Assembly (NCBI RefSeq): GCF_003583365.1 | Contig: NZ_QXED01000005.1 | Coordinates: forward strand, 310,001 to 374,000 | Reading direction: 5' to 3' | Origin: Fibrisoma montanum | GTDB lineage: Bacteria; Bacteroidota; Bacteroidia; Cytophagales; Spirosomataceae | Length of the DNA stretch: 64,000 nt | Shown: piece by piece, positions 16,393 through 25,612 of the stretch | Layout of the letters: each line of letters starts with the position of its first letter | Numbering within the stretch: position 1 is the stretch's first letter | Notes under the pieces: generated by a model | What the model saw: the letters and a program-made list of their open reading frames with translations, nothing else | Told to the model about the DNA's origin: nothing | The model's database searches: none | Made by a program: the position numbers and the translations under genes

Positions 16393-19086
16393 CTATTCAC
16401 TCCGTAAGGATTTGACCGGATTCATCAACGCGGCCTTAATACTTTGGAAACTAACCGTTAGCAGGGTAATGCCAACCGCCAGCAAACCCGCTACGGCAAA
16501 TACCCACCATTCGATGTCGATGCGATAGGTGAAGTCCTGAAGCCACTGGCTCATTAGATACCAGGCAATTGGCGATGCTATGCCGATCGCAATGACAACC
16601 AGTTTGAGAAAATCTTTGCTTAGCAGAGCCACAATACCGGCCACGGACGCACCGAGTACTTTCCGGATGCCAATCTCTTTCGTGCGCTGCTCGGCAGTGA
16701 AGGCCGCTAAGCCGAACAAGCCCAGGCAGGCAATGAAGATGGTCAGTCCGGCGAAGGCGCGGTAAAGCCAGCCCATCTGCTCTTCCGCTTTGTAATACGC
16801 ATTCAGGCTTTCTTCGTAAAAACGGCCGACAAACGCCACTTCGGGAAAGACACGGGCATGGGTAGCCTTAATACGTTCTACCGTTTGCGCCAGGTTTTGC
16901 GAACGTATTTTCACACTACCTGCATAATAGAACTTCTGTGATGGCGTAAGAAGAAGCGGCTGAACGCCCCCGTCCCGCGCCGAGTTGGTGTGGAAATCCT
17001 TTACTACACCTACAATGGGACCGGTAGCACCGCCTAATCGTAGGTTTCTACCCACGACCGAGGCCGGGTTCTTCACCCCCAGCTTCTTGAGCAGTGTTTC
17101 GTTCACCACAAACTTGGGAAGCGTATCATTGACCGCGTAAGGGGCACCTGCCAGAAAGGTTATACCGTGGGTTTTGAAGTAGTTGCCGTCGGCCATCTTC
17201 AGCGATGCGATGAAATCTTCGTTTTTCGAAAGATTAGTGAAGGCAAACGTGCTTTGCCACCGGCTGTCGGACGACGGCACATCCGACGAAAACGTAACGG
17301 CGGAAACGCCTGGAATCCGCAGTAGTTCATTGCGTAAGGTGGCATTTCGGGTACCGTATTCGGTATCCATCCCGAAATTAAAAATGCCCTCTTTATTAAA
17401 GCCTAAATCCATGCGGCTCAGATAGTCCATCTGACGCAGGTTAATCACCGTACTGATGATGAGCACCATCGCCGAAGCAAACTGAAACACAATCAGGCTC
17501 TGACGGAGCGAAATGCCTCGGAGTAACGGCTGCCGGAGCCAGCCCCGCGAAATTTGCTTGCGGAACATGTCGAGCGGAGAAAACGACGATAAAATCAAGG
17601 CCGGATACAGACCTGCCAGCAATGTAAGTAGTACGAGTAACCCGAGTAGCGGTAAACCTAAGCCGGGGCCAAAATACAGCGATGCCTGCGCAGGGATGTT
17701 GAACAGGGTGCTGACGAAAGGCAGGGCTACATAGGCCAGTCCAACGCCCAGCAGCAACGATACGAACACCATCAGAAACGTTTCAGTGAGAAACTGTAGA
17801 ATCAACTGGCCCTTCTGACTACCGAGTACCTTCCGAACGCTCACTTCTTTGGCCCGCCGGGTAGCCAGTGCCGAGGCAATGTTAACGAAGTTAACGCAGG
17901 CCATCAGCAGCAACAGTCCACCTACGATGGCCAGGTTCCAGATACGTTGTAGAGACACGACAGCCACTTTGTTGGAAAACGTATCGTATCGGTTATCGTG
18001 GTGCAGGTCGGCCAGCGGACTGAGAAAGTGCGTTTTTTTATCTTTGTCGCGCCCGTCGTAGTGTTTGCGCGAAAATTTTTCTAGAAGAGCATCGGCTGAA
18101 GATACAGGGAAATTACGCGGCAACCGGATAAAAATCTGGTCGTTGCTCGATGTACTGCCCCAATCATCAAACGAACCAAACCCAAACCGCTCCGCAGACT
18201 TATCTGCTTGTTTCGTCGCATACGAAATCACGATATTCATCGGGAACGAGGTATTGAGTGGAGCATCGGCGAGTACGCCCACCACGCGCATGGTCGTGTG
18301 GTTGTTGATGCGCAGGAACTTACCCACCGCCTGCTGTGCATCACCGAAATATTTCTCGGCAAACGTTTTCGACAACGCCATTACATTCGGTTGCGCCAGC
18401 GCGTCGGGCTGACCAATGAGCCAGCGGAAGTTAAAGAGTTGGAAAAATTCCGGCCCGACGATCATGCCTTCGTCGTCCTCAAGAAACTTGGTAGCCGAGT
18501 TCGTCGCGTTAGGGTTGCTGCCCAGTACGGTAATCTGCGGGTCAAGCGTCCCAAAAACGGGTACGATTGTCTCAAACTGCGGAATATCCGTTTTCAGCGC
18601 AGCCGCCATCGGCAGCGGATTCCCCGGCGTAACCTCCTTGTCGCCGTTGGCGAGTACCTGCTCCCGCACGACGCGGTAGATGCGGTCTGGTTCAGTGTGG
18701 AATCTATCAAAACTGAGCTCGTAGCGCACTGTCATGAACAGCAAAAGGGCTGCGGCCACGCCCACGCTCAGCCCCAGTACATTCAACGCGGTGAAACTCC
18801 GATTGCGCTTTAAGCTGCGCCAGGCAATCAGCAGGTTATTGAGAATCATGTCCGTATTTGTTGGGTTTGGATATTCATTTGTTTTACGCTTGATGATGTA
18901 AGGCCGCACAAAGCCCAACACGTCGCGCCAGTAGCGCCACCGCGCCCGCCGTTCGCCCACGCGCTCGACCTGATAAGCGAACTCCTCATGCAGGTCACCC
19001 TGCAGGGTTTCCAGCCGGTGCGGAGCCACGAACCATGCCAACAGACGGTCAGCCAGACGGGGTGGGGGCTTTGGTGAGTGCTGCAT
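16393..19086 (-). CDS. FtsX/MacB-type permease with prefix domain (array 1)
   Basis: 897 residues. It starts MQHSPKPPPRLADRLLAWF, so it lacks the usual leader, but the prefix domain itself is complete. Core: ILNNLLIAWRSLKRNRSF, TM1, periplasmic domain, three TM helices after RRAKEVSVRKVLGSQ, and a second unit ending EQRTKEIGIRKVLGAS and MNPVKSLRSE. It is separated from the upstream permease by only 4 bp, without a palindromic spacer, so it is probably translated together with that gene. Confidence 0.9.
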   Translation of the reverse strand: MQHSPKPPPRLADRLLAWFVAPHRLETLQGDLHEEFAYQVERVGERRARWRYWRDVLGFVRPYIIKRKTNEYPNPTNTDMILNNLLIAWRSLKRNRSFTALNVLGLSVGVAAALLLFMTVRYELSFDRFHTEPDRIYRVVREQVLANGDKEVTPGNPLPMAAALKTDIPQFETIVPVFGTLDPQITVLGSNPNATNSATKFLEDDEGMIVGPEFFQLFNFRWLIGQPDALAQPNVMALSKTFAEKYFGDAQQAVGKFLRINNHTTMRVVGVLADAPLNTSFPMNIVISYATKQADKSAERFGFGSFDDWGSTSSNDQIFIRLPRNFPVSSADALLEKFSRKHYDGRDKDKKTHFLSPLADLHHDNRYDTFSNKVAVVSLQRIWNLAIVGGLLLLMACVNFVNIASALATRRAKEVSVRKVLGSQKGQLILQFLTETFLMVFVSLLLGVGLAYVALPFVSTLFNIPAQASLYFGPGLGLPLLGLLVLLTLLAGLYPALILSSFSPLDMFRKQISRGWLRQPLLRGISLRQSLIVFQFASAMVLIISTVINLRQMDYLSRMDLGFNKEGIFNFGMDTEYGTRNATLRNELLRIPGVSAVTFSSDVPSSDSRWQSTFAFTNLSKNEDFIASLKMADGNYFKTHGITFLAGAPYAVNDTLPKFVVNETLLKKLGVKNPASVVGRNLRLGGATGPIVGVVKDFHTNSARDGGVQPLLLTPSQKFYYAGSVKIRSQNLAQTVERIKATHARVFPEVAFVGRFYEESLNAYYKAEEQMGWLYRAFAGLTIFIACLGLFGLAAFTAEQRTKEIGIRKVLGASVAGIVALLSKDFLKLVVIAIGIASPIAWYLMSQWLQDFTYRIDIEWWVFAVAGLLAVGITLLTVSFQSIKAALMNPVKSLRSE

Positions 19087-19090
19087 AAGT

Positions 19091-21706
19091 TTACTCGCTG
19101 CGTAAAGACTTGACTGGATTCATCAACGCGGCTTTAATGCTTTGATAACTGACGGTCAATAGAGTTATCAGGACAGCCCCTGAACCCGTCACGCCGAAAA
19201 TCCACCACGAGATATTCGTGTGGTAGTCGTATTGCTGAAGCCAGTTGCTGAGGAAATACCAGGCGACGGGAGTGGCAATGCCGAAGGCGATGGCAACCAG
19301 TCCGACAAAGTCTCTGGAAAGTAACCCCCACAAGTTGAGTACGGACGCCCCCAGCACTTTTCGGACACCGATCTCCTTCGTGCGTTGCTCAGCCGTAAAC
19401 GAAGCTAAGCCGAATAGCCCCAGGCAGGAAATGAAAATAGCGAGTACCGCAAAGATGGACGCCAGGGTACCGATTCGCTCTTCGTCGCCAAATTTTCGGG
19501 CGTATTCCTGATCGATAAACCGGTAGTCGAACGGAATAGCCGGGTTGTATTTTTTGAATACGGTTTCGATACCCGCCAATGCCTGACCGGTGCTAACCGC
19601 CGGGTTGATTCTGACAATTACAAAACTGCCGTTGTTCGGGTCTAAATGGTAAATGGATGGACGGATGGATTGATAAGGTGATTCAACAACCATATCCTTC
19701 ACCACCCCGATGATGGTGAATGGATGCCCGTCCCAGCGGACAATTTCACCCAGCGGATTTTTGAAACCCATGAACTTCGCAGCCGTTTCGTTGATGATGA
19801 ACCCGGCGGAGTCCGTGCCGAACGCCCGCGAAAAATCCCGGCCGGCCACGAGTTGCCAGCCAAGCGTTTGGCCAAACTCATAGGATACGCCCGCATTCGG
19901 AAAGTCTACCGATAGACCAGGGTCTTTACCCCGCCACTCAAAACCACCGTTGGTACTCCAGACATCGGTGGCTGGTGTACCTGACTCCGCCAGTTCGGCA
20001 ATGACCCCCGCTGTTTTTAGCTCACTTCGGATCACATCAATGTATTTGTGCGTGTTTTCTGTACCCGCCAGCCTTACCAGTCCGGCCCGGCTGTAACCAA
20101 CGGGTCGATTTTTGGCAAACTGAATCTGACGAAATACGATGAGGGTGCCGACAATCAGCGTGATGGAAACAGTGAACTGAACAACGACCAGCACCCGACG
20201 CGGAACGGCCGCAAAACGCCCTGCTCTGAAGGTTCCTTTCAAGACATTGAGGGGTTTGAACGCCGACAGATACAAGGCCGGATAGCTGCCCGCAATCAGT
20301 CCCGTGAACACCGTAATACCCAGACCCAATAGCCAGAAAACAGGATTGGTCCACGGCAGGGGTATCTGCTTATCAGCTACCTGATTAAAAGTGGGCAGGG
20401 TGAGCACTACCACTGCTAACGCCAGCCCGAATGCCAGGGCTACCACCAGGAGCGATTCGCCGAAAAACTGCGTAATCAACTGCCCCCGCAACGAGCCAAC
20501 AGCTTTGCGGATGCCGACCTCCTTCGCCCGTTTTTCCGAGCGGGCCGTGCTGAGGTTCATGAAATTGATACAGGCCAGCAACAGCACGAACACGCCAATA
20601 CTGCCGAACAACCACACGAACTGAATGAGGCCACCAGTGCGAATGCCTCCTGTAAACTCGGAGTACAGATGCCATTGCCGCATTGGATTCAGGAACACCT
20701 GCGGCTGATACCGTCGCTCTTCGGGCCGAATGTTTTTCATCTTAACATCCCTGATTTTGGCCGACACCTTACCAATATCCGCCTGCTCGGTCAACTGAAC
20801 GAATAACTGGAAGGAGTTGGAACGCCACGGATTTTCCATAGCCCGAACCCAGGTTCGTTCGGACAGAAACAACTCCCAGGGTGTTATAAAGGACATCGTG
20901 CTAAACGACGAGTTTTGCGGTAGGTCTTCGTACACGCCGGTTACTTTCACCGTCGTTTTATCATCGAGCCGGATGAGTTTGTTCATGGGATCAGCCTCGC
21001 CGAATAGGTCGCGGGCGGTCGATTCGGACAGCAGGATCGACGCGGTCTCGGTTAGTCCGGCCCATGTGCCTTTACGCATGGACAGCGTGAGCATGGCGGG
21101 AGCCTGCGGCTCAATCGCAAGGCCGCTCTTCGAGATGGTTTTATCCCCAACGGTCAACACACGCGGCTCTATCCAGGTCGCCATCAGAACGTGTTTGAAC
21201 GATTCGCCATAGTTCCGGCGTAATTCATCACCCAGCGGAAACGGAATAGCTGTCTGGGTGCCAATCTTGCCGTTGTAGGTCTGATGCTGCATCACCTGCG
21301 CAATGCGGTCGTAATTGGCAAATGATTTATCAAAATTCAGTTCGTCCCAAACCCACAGACCAATCAGCATCGCCACAGCCATGCCTACGGCCAACCCACC
21401 AATGTTGATGAGTGCATAGCCCTTCGCCCGGATCAGATTGCGCCAGGCGATTTTGAAATAATTTTCGATCATGTCCGTGTTTGTTGGGTTTGGATATTCA
21501 TTTCTTTGACGCTTAATCACATAAGGCCTAATGAATCCCAGCACATCCCGCCAATAGCGCCACCGCGCCCGCCAAACACCCACGCGCTCGACCTGATACG
21601 TGAACTCCTCGTGCAGGTCACCTTGCAGGGTTTCCAACTGGTGCGGAGCCACGAACCACTCCAGCAGGCGGTCGGCGAGGTGGGGTGGATGGCACTTGGG
21701 GTTCAT
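19091..21706 (-). CDS. FtsX/MacB-type permease with prefix domain (array 1, first permease after PadR)
   Basis: 871 residues. Short leader (MNPKCHPPHLADRLLEWF), prefix domain, then IENYFKIAWRNLIRAKGYA, TM1 (GMAVAMLIGLWVWDELNFD) and two FtsX units, ending MNPVKSLRSE. Its ATG overlaps the PadR stop codon by 4 bp (ATGA), which points to translational coupling with the regulator. Sister of the 8.1 kb gene by core sequence. As in the other members, no ATPase domain is present. Confidence 0.9.
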   Translation of the reverse strand: MNPKCHPPHLADRLLEWFVAPHQLETLQGDLHEEFTYQVERVGVWRARWRYWRDVLGFIRPYVIKRQRNEYPNPTNTDMIENYFKIAWRNLIRAKGYALINIGGLAVGMAVAMLIGLWVWDELNFDKSFANYDRIAQVMQHQTYNGKIGTQTAIPFPLGDELRRNYGESFKHVLMATWIEPRVLTVGDKTISKSGLAIEPQAPAMLTLSMRKGTWAGLTETASILLSESTARDLFGEADPMNKLIRLDDKTTVKVTGVYEDLPQNSSFSTMSFITPWELFLSERTWVRAMENPWRSNSFQLFVQLTEQADIGKVSAKIRDVKMKNIRPEERRYQPQVFLNPMRQWHLYSEFTGGIRTGGLIQFVWLFGSIGVFVLLLACINFMNLSTARSEKRAKEVGIRKAVGSLRGQLITQFFGESLLVVALAFGLALAVVVLTLPTFNQVADKQIPLPWTNPVFWLLGLGITVFTGLIAGSYPALYLSAFKPLNVLKGTFRAGRFAAVPRRVLVVVQFTVSITLIVGTLIVFRQIQFAKNRPVGYSRAGLVRLAGTENTHKYIDVIRSELKTAGVIAELAESGTPATDVWSTNGGFEWRGKDPGLSVDFPNAGVSYEFGQTLGWQLVAGRDFSRAFGTDSAGFIINETAAKFMGFKNPLGEIVRWDGHPFTIIGVVKDMVVESPYQSIRPSIYHLDPNNGSFVIVRINPAVSTGQALAGIETVFKKYNPAIPFDYRFIDQEYARKFGDEERIGTLASIFAVLAIFISCLGLFGLASFTAEQRTKEIGVRKVLGASVLNLWGLLSRDFVGLVAIAFGIATPVAWYFLSNWLQQYDYHTNISWWIFGVTGSGAVLITLLTVSYQSIKAALMNPVKSLRSE

Positions 21707-22041
21707 AGACTGGTGGCCAGTTTTGGTGTAATGGGTACGGTGCTCCAGAGCTGCGCCCGCACAGCCTTAATTTCCTGCAGGGTTCGGTAGCCGTAGGCCG
21801 TTACGGTGAACAGCAGCTTCCGGCGGCCACCGCGCTCGGGTGTGGGGTCGCCCAGCCGCGACGCGACCATGCCTTTCTCCTGCAGGCGGTGCAGGGCCGC
21901 GTGGACCTGATTGAGCCGTACCGACCGGTCGGTTTCCTCGTTTAGTTTGTGCGTAATGCCGACGCCGTACGCTTCCCCGTCCATCCCCGCGACCATCAGC
22001 AGCACAATCTCTTCAAACTCGCCTAAGTAGGTTCGTTTCAT
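21703..22041 (-). CDS. PadR-family transcriptional regulator heading array 1
   Basis: 112 residues with the PadR winged helix: LGEFEEIVLLMVAGMDGEAY, then VRLNQVHAALHRLQEKGMVA (recognition helix) and the beta wing RRKLLFTVTAYG. PadR proteins usually repress the operon they head and often respond to small molecules. It lacks a long C-terminal dimerisation helix, as in the short PadR-s1 subgroup. It is the first gene of the 20-kb permease operon and overlaps the first permease by 4 bp. Confidence 0.9.
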   Translation of the reverse strand: MKRTYLGEFEEIVLLMVAGMDGEAYGVGITHKLNEETDRSVRLNQVHAALHRLQEKGMVASRLGDPTPERGGRRKLLFTVTAYGYRTLQEIKAVRAQLWSTVPITPKLATSL

Positions 22042-22355
22042 AGCTAAGTATTAAATCTATTTTTGCTGAGCAAATAGGTTGCCAATACGAAAAAATCTCA
22101 GTATACGTAGTAGAATGCAGGTTTTGCAAAAACCGGCCGTTGTCAGATGTCCGCTACCGGACACGTAAACGTACGCTTCAGGACAAAACTGTTCGGCTTA
22201 TAGATGCGAACCGTTCGGCCACGTTGGGGAAATTATCTATTGTAGTACTGCGCTAAGAAATAATTATGTTTGGTCAATAACCTGTTTGCAGATGCCTATT
22301 TCCCGGTGATTGGTGACTAACTTGGGAGATTATTACTTTCCCCTGATTTATAAGC
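22042..22355. promoter_or_regulatory. Divergent promoter region of PadR array 1 and the M28 peptidase
   Basis: 314 bp without a gene. CAAATAGGTTGCCAA starts 30 bp upstream of PadR (22071), and a matching block (CAAATGCCTTGCCAA) starts 32 bp upstream of the second PadR gene. Farther out, AAACGTACGCTTC (22167-22179) also recurs upstream of the second PadR (AAACGTACACTTC). A small palindrome TGTCCGctacCGGACA lies at about 22149-22164. These shared blocks are the best candidates for the PadR operator and promoter. Confidence 0.5.
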
Positions 22356-23930
22356 ATGAAAAACAAATTACTAGTTGCTGGGCTGTTGCTGGGCAGTTCG
22401 GTGCTGGCCTACGGGCAGGATGAAAAACTCGACATGGCAACCCTCGATAAGATTCGTCAGGAGGGTATGCAGCGGTCGCAGGTGATGGAAACGGCGTTCT
22501 ACCTTACCGACGTCAACGGGCCACGCATTCAGGGGCCGGGCTACGTTAAAGCGGCCAACTGGTGCAAAGACAAACTGACCGGATGGGGGTTGCAGAACGC
22601 TAAGCTGGAAGCCTGGGGTGACTGGGGTAAAGGCTGGGCCGTTGAGCGCTGCTACTTAGCCATGACCGCGCCCTATTACAAGTCGATGATCGCCGTGCCC
22701 CGCGCCTGGAGTGGCAGCACCAATAAACTACAGGCCGCCGATATTCTGTTCATCAGCGAAACCGATACGACCGCCCTCGAAAACTACCGCAGTAAACTAA
22801 AAAATAAAGTTATTCTGCTGGATCAGTCCTTCAGAATATCCCCTTCGTTCAAGGCCGATGCCGACCGGTTCACCGATGAAGAACTCCAGAAAATGGCCGG
22901 TGAAGCCGCCGGATCGCGCGGGCAGCGGATGCAGGGCGACTCCAGTATGCGCCGGCTGATGCAGGCCATGCGGTCGCGCAACGTGTTCAACCAGAAAATG
23001 CGCAAACTGGCCAAGCAGGAAGGAGCGCTGGGTATTCTGAACACCACCCAGACCAGCAAAGACGGTACGCTGTTCGTCAGCGGTGACTACGCCAACGCGG
23101 CTCTGGGGTCTACGCCCGACGATCTGGCAGACCTCTCGATTGCGGTGGAAGATTACCTCATGCTTTGCCGGTTGATGAAAGCGAACGTACCGGTAAAACT
23201 GGAACTGGACGTAAAAACCAAGTTTTTCGCCGACGACATCAAAGGGTACAACGTACTGGCCGATATTCCCGGCACCGACCCGAAGCTAAAGGAGGAAGTG
23301 GTTATGTTGGGGGCTCACCTCGACTCATGGCATGCCGCCACCGGTGCTACCGACAACGCGGCCGGCAGCGCCGTGATGATGGAGGCTGTGCGCATTCTGA
23401 AAACGCTCGGTGTCAAACCCCGCCGGACAATCCGCCTGGCGCTGTGGAGTGGCGAGGAGCAGGGACTGCATGGCTCAAAGAACTACGTAGCGAATCATCT
23501 GGTCAACACCGCGACGAACCAGTTGACCAAAGAAGGACAGAACGTATCCGCTTACTTTAACGTCGATAACGGAACCGGCAAGATTCGGGGTATCTATCTC
23601 CAAGGCAACGAAGCCGCCGGACCTATTTTCTCGCAGTGGCTGAAGCCAGTCAATGACCTGGGTGCTACGACCGTCACAATTCAGAATACCGGCGGCACCG
23701 ACCACCTTTCGTTCGATCGATTTGGCATACCGGGTTTCCAGTTTATTCAGGATCGTATCGAATATAACACCCGGACGCACCACACCAATATGGACACCTA
23801 CGATCACCTGCAGCCCGACGATCTGAAACAGGCTGCCATCATCGTGGCCAGTTTCGTGTACAACGCGGCTATGCGTGATCAGAAAATTCCGGCCAAACAG
23901 CCCGTTACGGCTCAGCAGGCCACCCGGTAA
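22356..23930 (+). CDS. Secreted M28-family zinc peptidase
   Basis: 524 residues. Signal peptide 1-20 (LLVAGLLLGSSVLAYGQ). The C-terminal half is an M28 metallopeptidase with the expected zinc ligands and catalytic Glu: His321 (GAHLDSWH), Asp333 (GATDNAAG), Glu367-Glu368 (WSGEEQG), Asp404 (FNVDNGTG) and His450 (GGTDHLSF). The middle (about 100-260) resembles a PA-like insert. It should be a periplasmic or outer-membrane aminopeptidase or carboxypeptidase. It is divergent from the PadR/permease operon and followed by a strong terminator. Confidence 0.93.
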   Translation: MKNKLLVAGLLLGSSVLAYGQDEKLDMATLDKIRQEGMQRSQVMETAFYLTDVNGPRIQGPGYVKAANWCKDKLTGWGLQNAKLEAWGDWGKGWAVERCYLAMTAPYYKSMIAVPRAWSGSTNKLQAADILFISETDTTALENYRSKLKNKVILLDQSFRISPSFKADADRFTDEELQKMAGEAAGSRGQRMQGDSSMRRLMQAMRSRNVFNQKMRKLAKQEGALGILNTTQTSKDGTLFVSGDYANAALGSTPDDLADLSIAVEDYLMLCRLMKANVPVKLELDVKTKFFADDIKGYNVLADIPGTDPKLKEEVVMLGAHLDSWHAATGATDNAAGSAVMMEAVRILKTLGVKPRRTIRLALWSGEEQGLHGSKNYVANHLVNTATNQLTKEGQNVSAYFNVDNGTGKIRGIYLQGNEAAGPIFSQWLKPVNDLGATTVTIQNTGGTDHLSFDRFGIPGFQFIQDRIEYNTRTHHTNMDTYDHLQPDDLKQAAIIVASFVYNAAMRDQKIPAKQPVTAQQATR

Positions 23931-23961
23931 TACGTTGCCGACTAACCAGTCAACTTCTCGG

Positions 23962-23998
23962 AAGGCGGTTTTGGCCCACTGGCCAGGCCGCCTTTTTT
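23962..23998 (+). terminator. Rho-independent terminator of the M28 peptidase gene
   Basis: AAGGCGG (23962-23968) pairs with CCGCCTT (23988-23994), with an inner GGCC/GGCC stem, followed by a T-run to 23998. Confidence 0.85.
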
Positions 23999-24135
23999 AC
24001 TGGCTGGACGGGCAACGGGCTGGATAGACAACTACTTCCGCTCGTTAACAAAGCTGTCCGGAGGGGTGCGGTAATTTTCGGTGAGTAACGACGCGTCAGA
24101 ACCCGCTTTTAGTGGTTACCAGCCCCCAGTTTACT

Positions 24136-25599
24136 ATGCCGTTTCGACTCCTTCTGGCGCTTCTGGCCAGCTTATGTGCAACCCCTGCGCAGACTCAGAC
24201 CTTGAACCAGAAAGCTACAGGCTACCGGGGCATCTGGTATTTCATCGGGAAGACGGGCAACGAATATACGCATAAGTACAGCGGTGGATTAGGTACGTAC
24301 CCGGCCAATCACTACCCCTTTTCAGTCTATGCCCCGGCCGTGCAGCGGACATTCTTCTGCTACGGGGGCGTTATGGATTCTTCGTCGAAGGAGCTATGCC
24401 ACATGGTCGGCTTTTATGACCACCGAACCGGTCAGGTATCGCGGCCGACGCTGCTGCTCAACAAACAAACCGACGACGCTCACGATAATCCCGTCATCCA
24501 ACTTGACGACAAAGGCTACATCTGGATCTTCTCCACCTCGCACGGTACCGAACGGCCGTCGTTCATCCACCGCAGCCGCCGGCCGTATACGATTGATGCG
24601 TTCGAACAGGTGCCGGCTACGCGCTTAGATAGTGCCGGGAAACGGGTGGCATTCGACAATTTTTCGTATGTGCAGAGCTATTACCAGTCGGGCCGGGGCT
24701 TCCTGAACCTGATGACGCATTACGACCGGGGTGTTTTGCGGTACGGTGCCAATAAACCCCGCCGGACGATCAGCTTCATCACCAGCCCGGATGGCGTCAG
24801 CTGGTCGGCCTGGCAGGACATTGGCGTGATTGAGGAAGGACATTACCAGACCAGCGGGCAATCGGGAAACAAAATTGGCAGTTCGTTCAATTTCCACCCG
24901 GACACGAAGACCGGCAGTGGCCTGGATTACCGCACGAACCTGTACTACGTCGAAACGAATGACTTCGGCAAAACCTGGCGTACGGCCGGTGGTAAGCCAG
25001 TTACCCTACCGCTGACCAACGTTCAGAACAGCGCCCTGGTGAAAGACTACCAAAGCGCAGGGCAGAATGTGTACATCAGTGACCTGAACTACGATGCCGC
25101 CGGGCGGCCAATTATCCTCTACATCACCAGCCAGGGCCCCGAACCCGGCCCACAGAACGGCCCCTACGCATGGCACGTCGCGCACTGGGCTGGTACGGGC
25201 TGGTCGATCCATGACGTAGCGCAGTCGGATCACAACTACGATATGGGGTCGCTGTACGTGGACAAAAACGTCTGGCGCATCATCGGGCCGGTCGAGGCTG
25301 GGCCGCAGGCGTTCGGAACCGGCGGTAATCTGCTGCTGCTCGAAAGTCGCGATGCGGGCAAAACCTGGCAGCGGATTCGGACGCTTACGCCCGGAAGTAC
25401 GCGCAATCATTCGTATCCGCGCCGACCGGTAAACCACCAGCCGGGGTTCGTCGCGCTCTGGGCCGACGGAAACGCCCGGCTGATGTCGGCGTCGAACCTG
25501 TATTTTTGCGATGACAAAGGCCGGGTGTTTCAACTGCCGCCTGTAATGACAGCGGAGATGGAAAAACCGATACCCGTCTTTTCGCAACCGGTCCGATGA
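24136..25599 (+). CDS. Secreted BNR_4 family protein (polysaccharide-active beta-propeller-like)
   Basis: 487 residues from ATG 24136. I prefer this start to the GTG at 24112 because it places the signal peptide (MPFRLLLALLASLCATPAQT) at the N-terminus. The mature protein begins GYRGIWYFIGKTGNEYTHKY and has repeated sialidase-like blades (SPDGVSWSAW, TNDFGKTWRTA, SRDAGKTWQRI), the BNR_4 pattern seen in putative sialidases and some polysaccharide lyases. The substrate is unknown. A box close to the Bacteroidota -7 consensus (TAATTTTC, 24072-24079) lies upstream. It converges on the second permease array with a 13-bp gap. Confidence 0.8.
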   Translation: MPFRLLLALLASLCATPAQTQTLNQKATGYRGIWYFIGKTGNEYTHKYSGGLGTYPANHYPFSVYAPAVQRTFFCYGGVMDSSSKELCHMVGFYDHRTGQVSRPTLLLNKQTDDAHDNPVIQLDDKGYIWIFSTSHGTERPSFIHRSRRPYTIDAFEQVPATRLDSAGKRVAFDNFSYVQSYYQSGRGFLNLMTHYDRGVLRYGANKPRRTISFITSPDGVSWSAWQDIGVIEEGHYQTSGQSGNKIGSSFNFHPDTKTGSGLDYRTNLYYVETNDFGKTWRTAGGKPVTLPLTNVQNSALVKDYQSAGQNVYISDLNYDAAGRPIILYITSQGPEPGPQNGPYAWHVAHWAGTGWSIHDVAQSDHNYDMGSLYVDKNVWRIIGPVEAGPQAFGTGGNLLLLESRDAGKTWQRIRTLTPGSTRNHSYPRRPVNHQPGFVALWADGNARLMSASNLYFCDDKGRVFQLPPVMTAEMEKPIPVFSQPVR

Positions 25600-25612
25600 A
25601 TGATTGTGGTGT

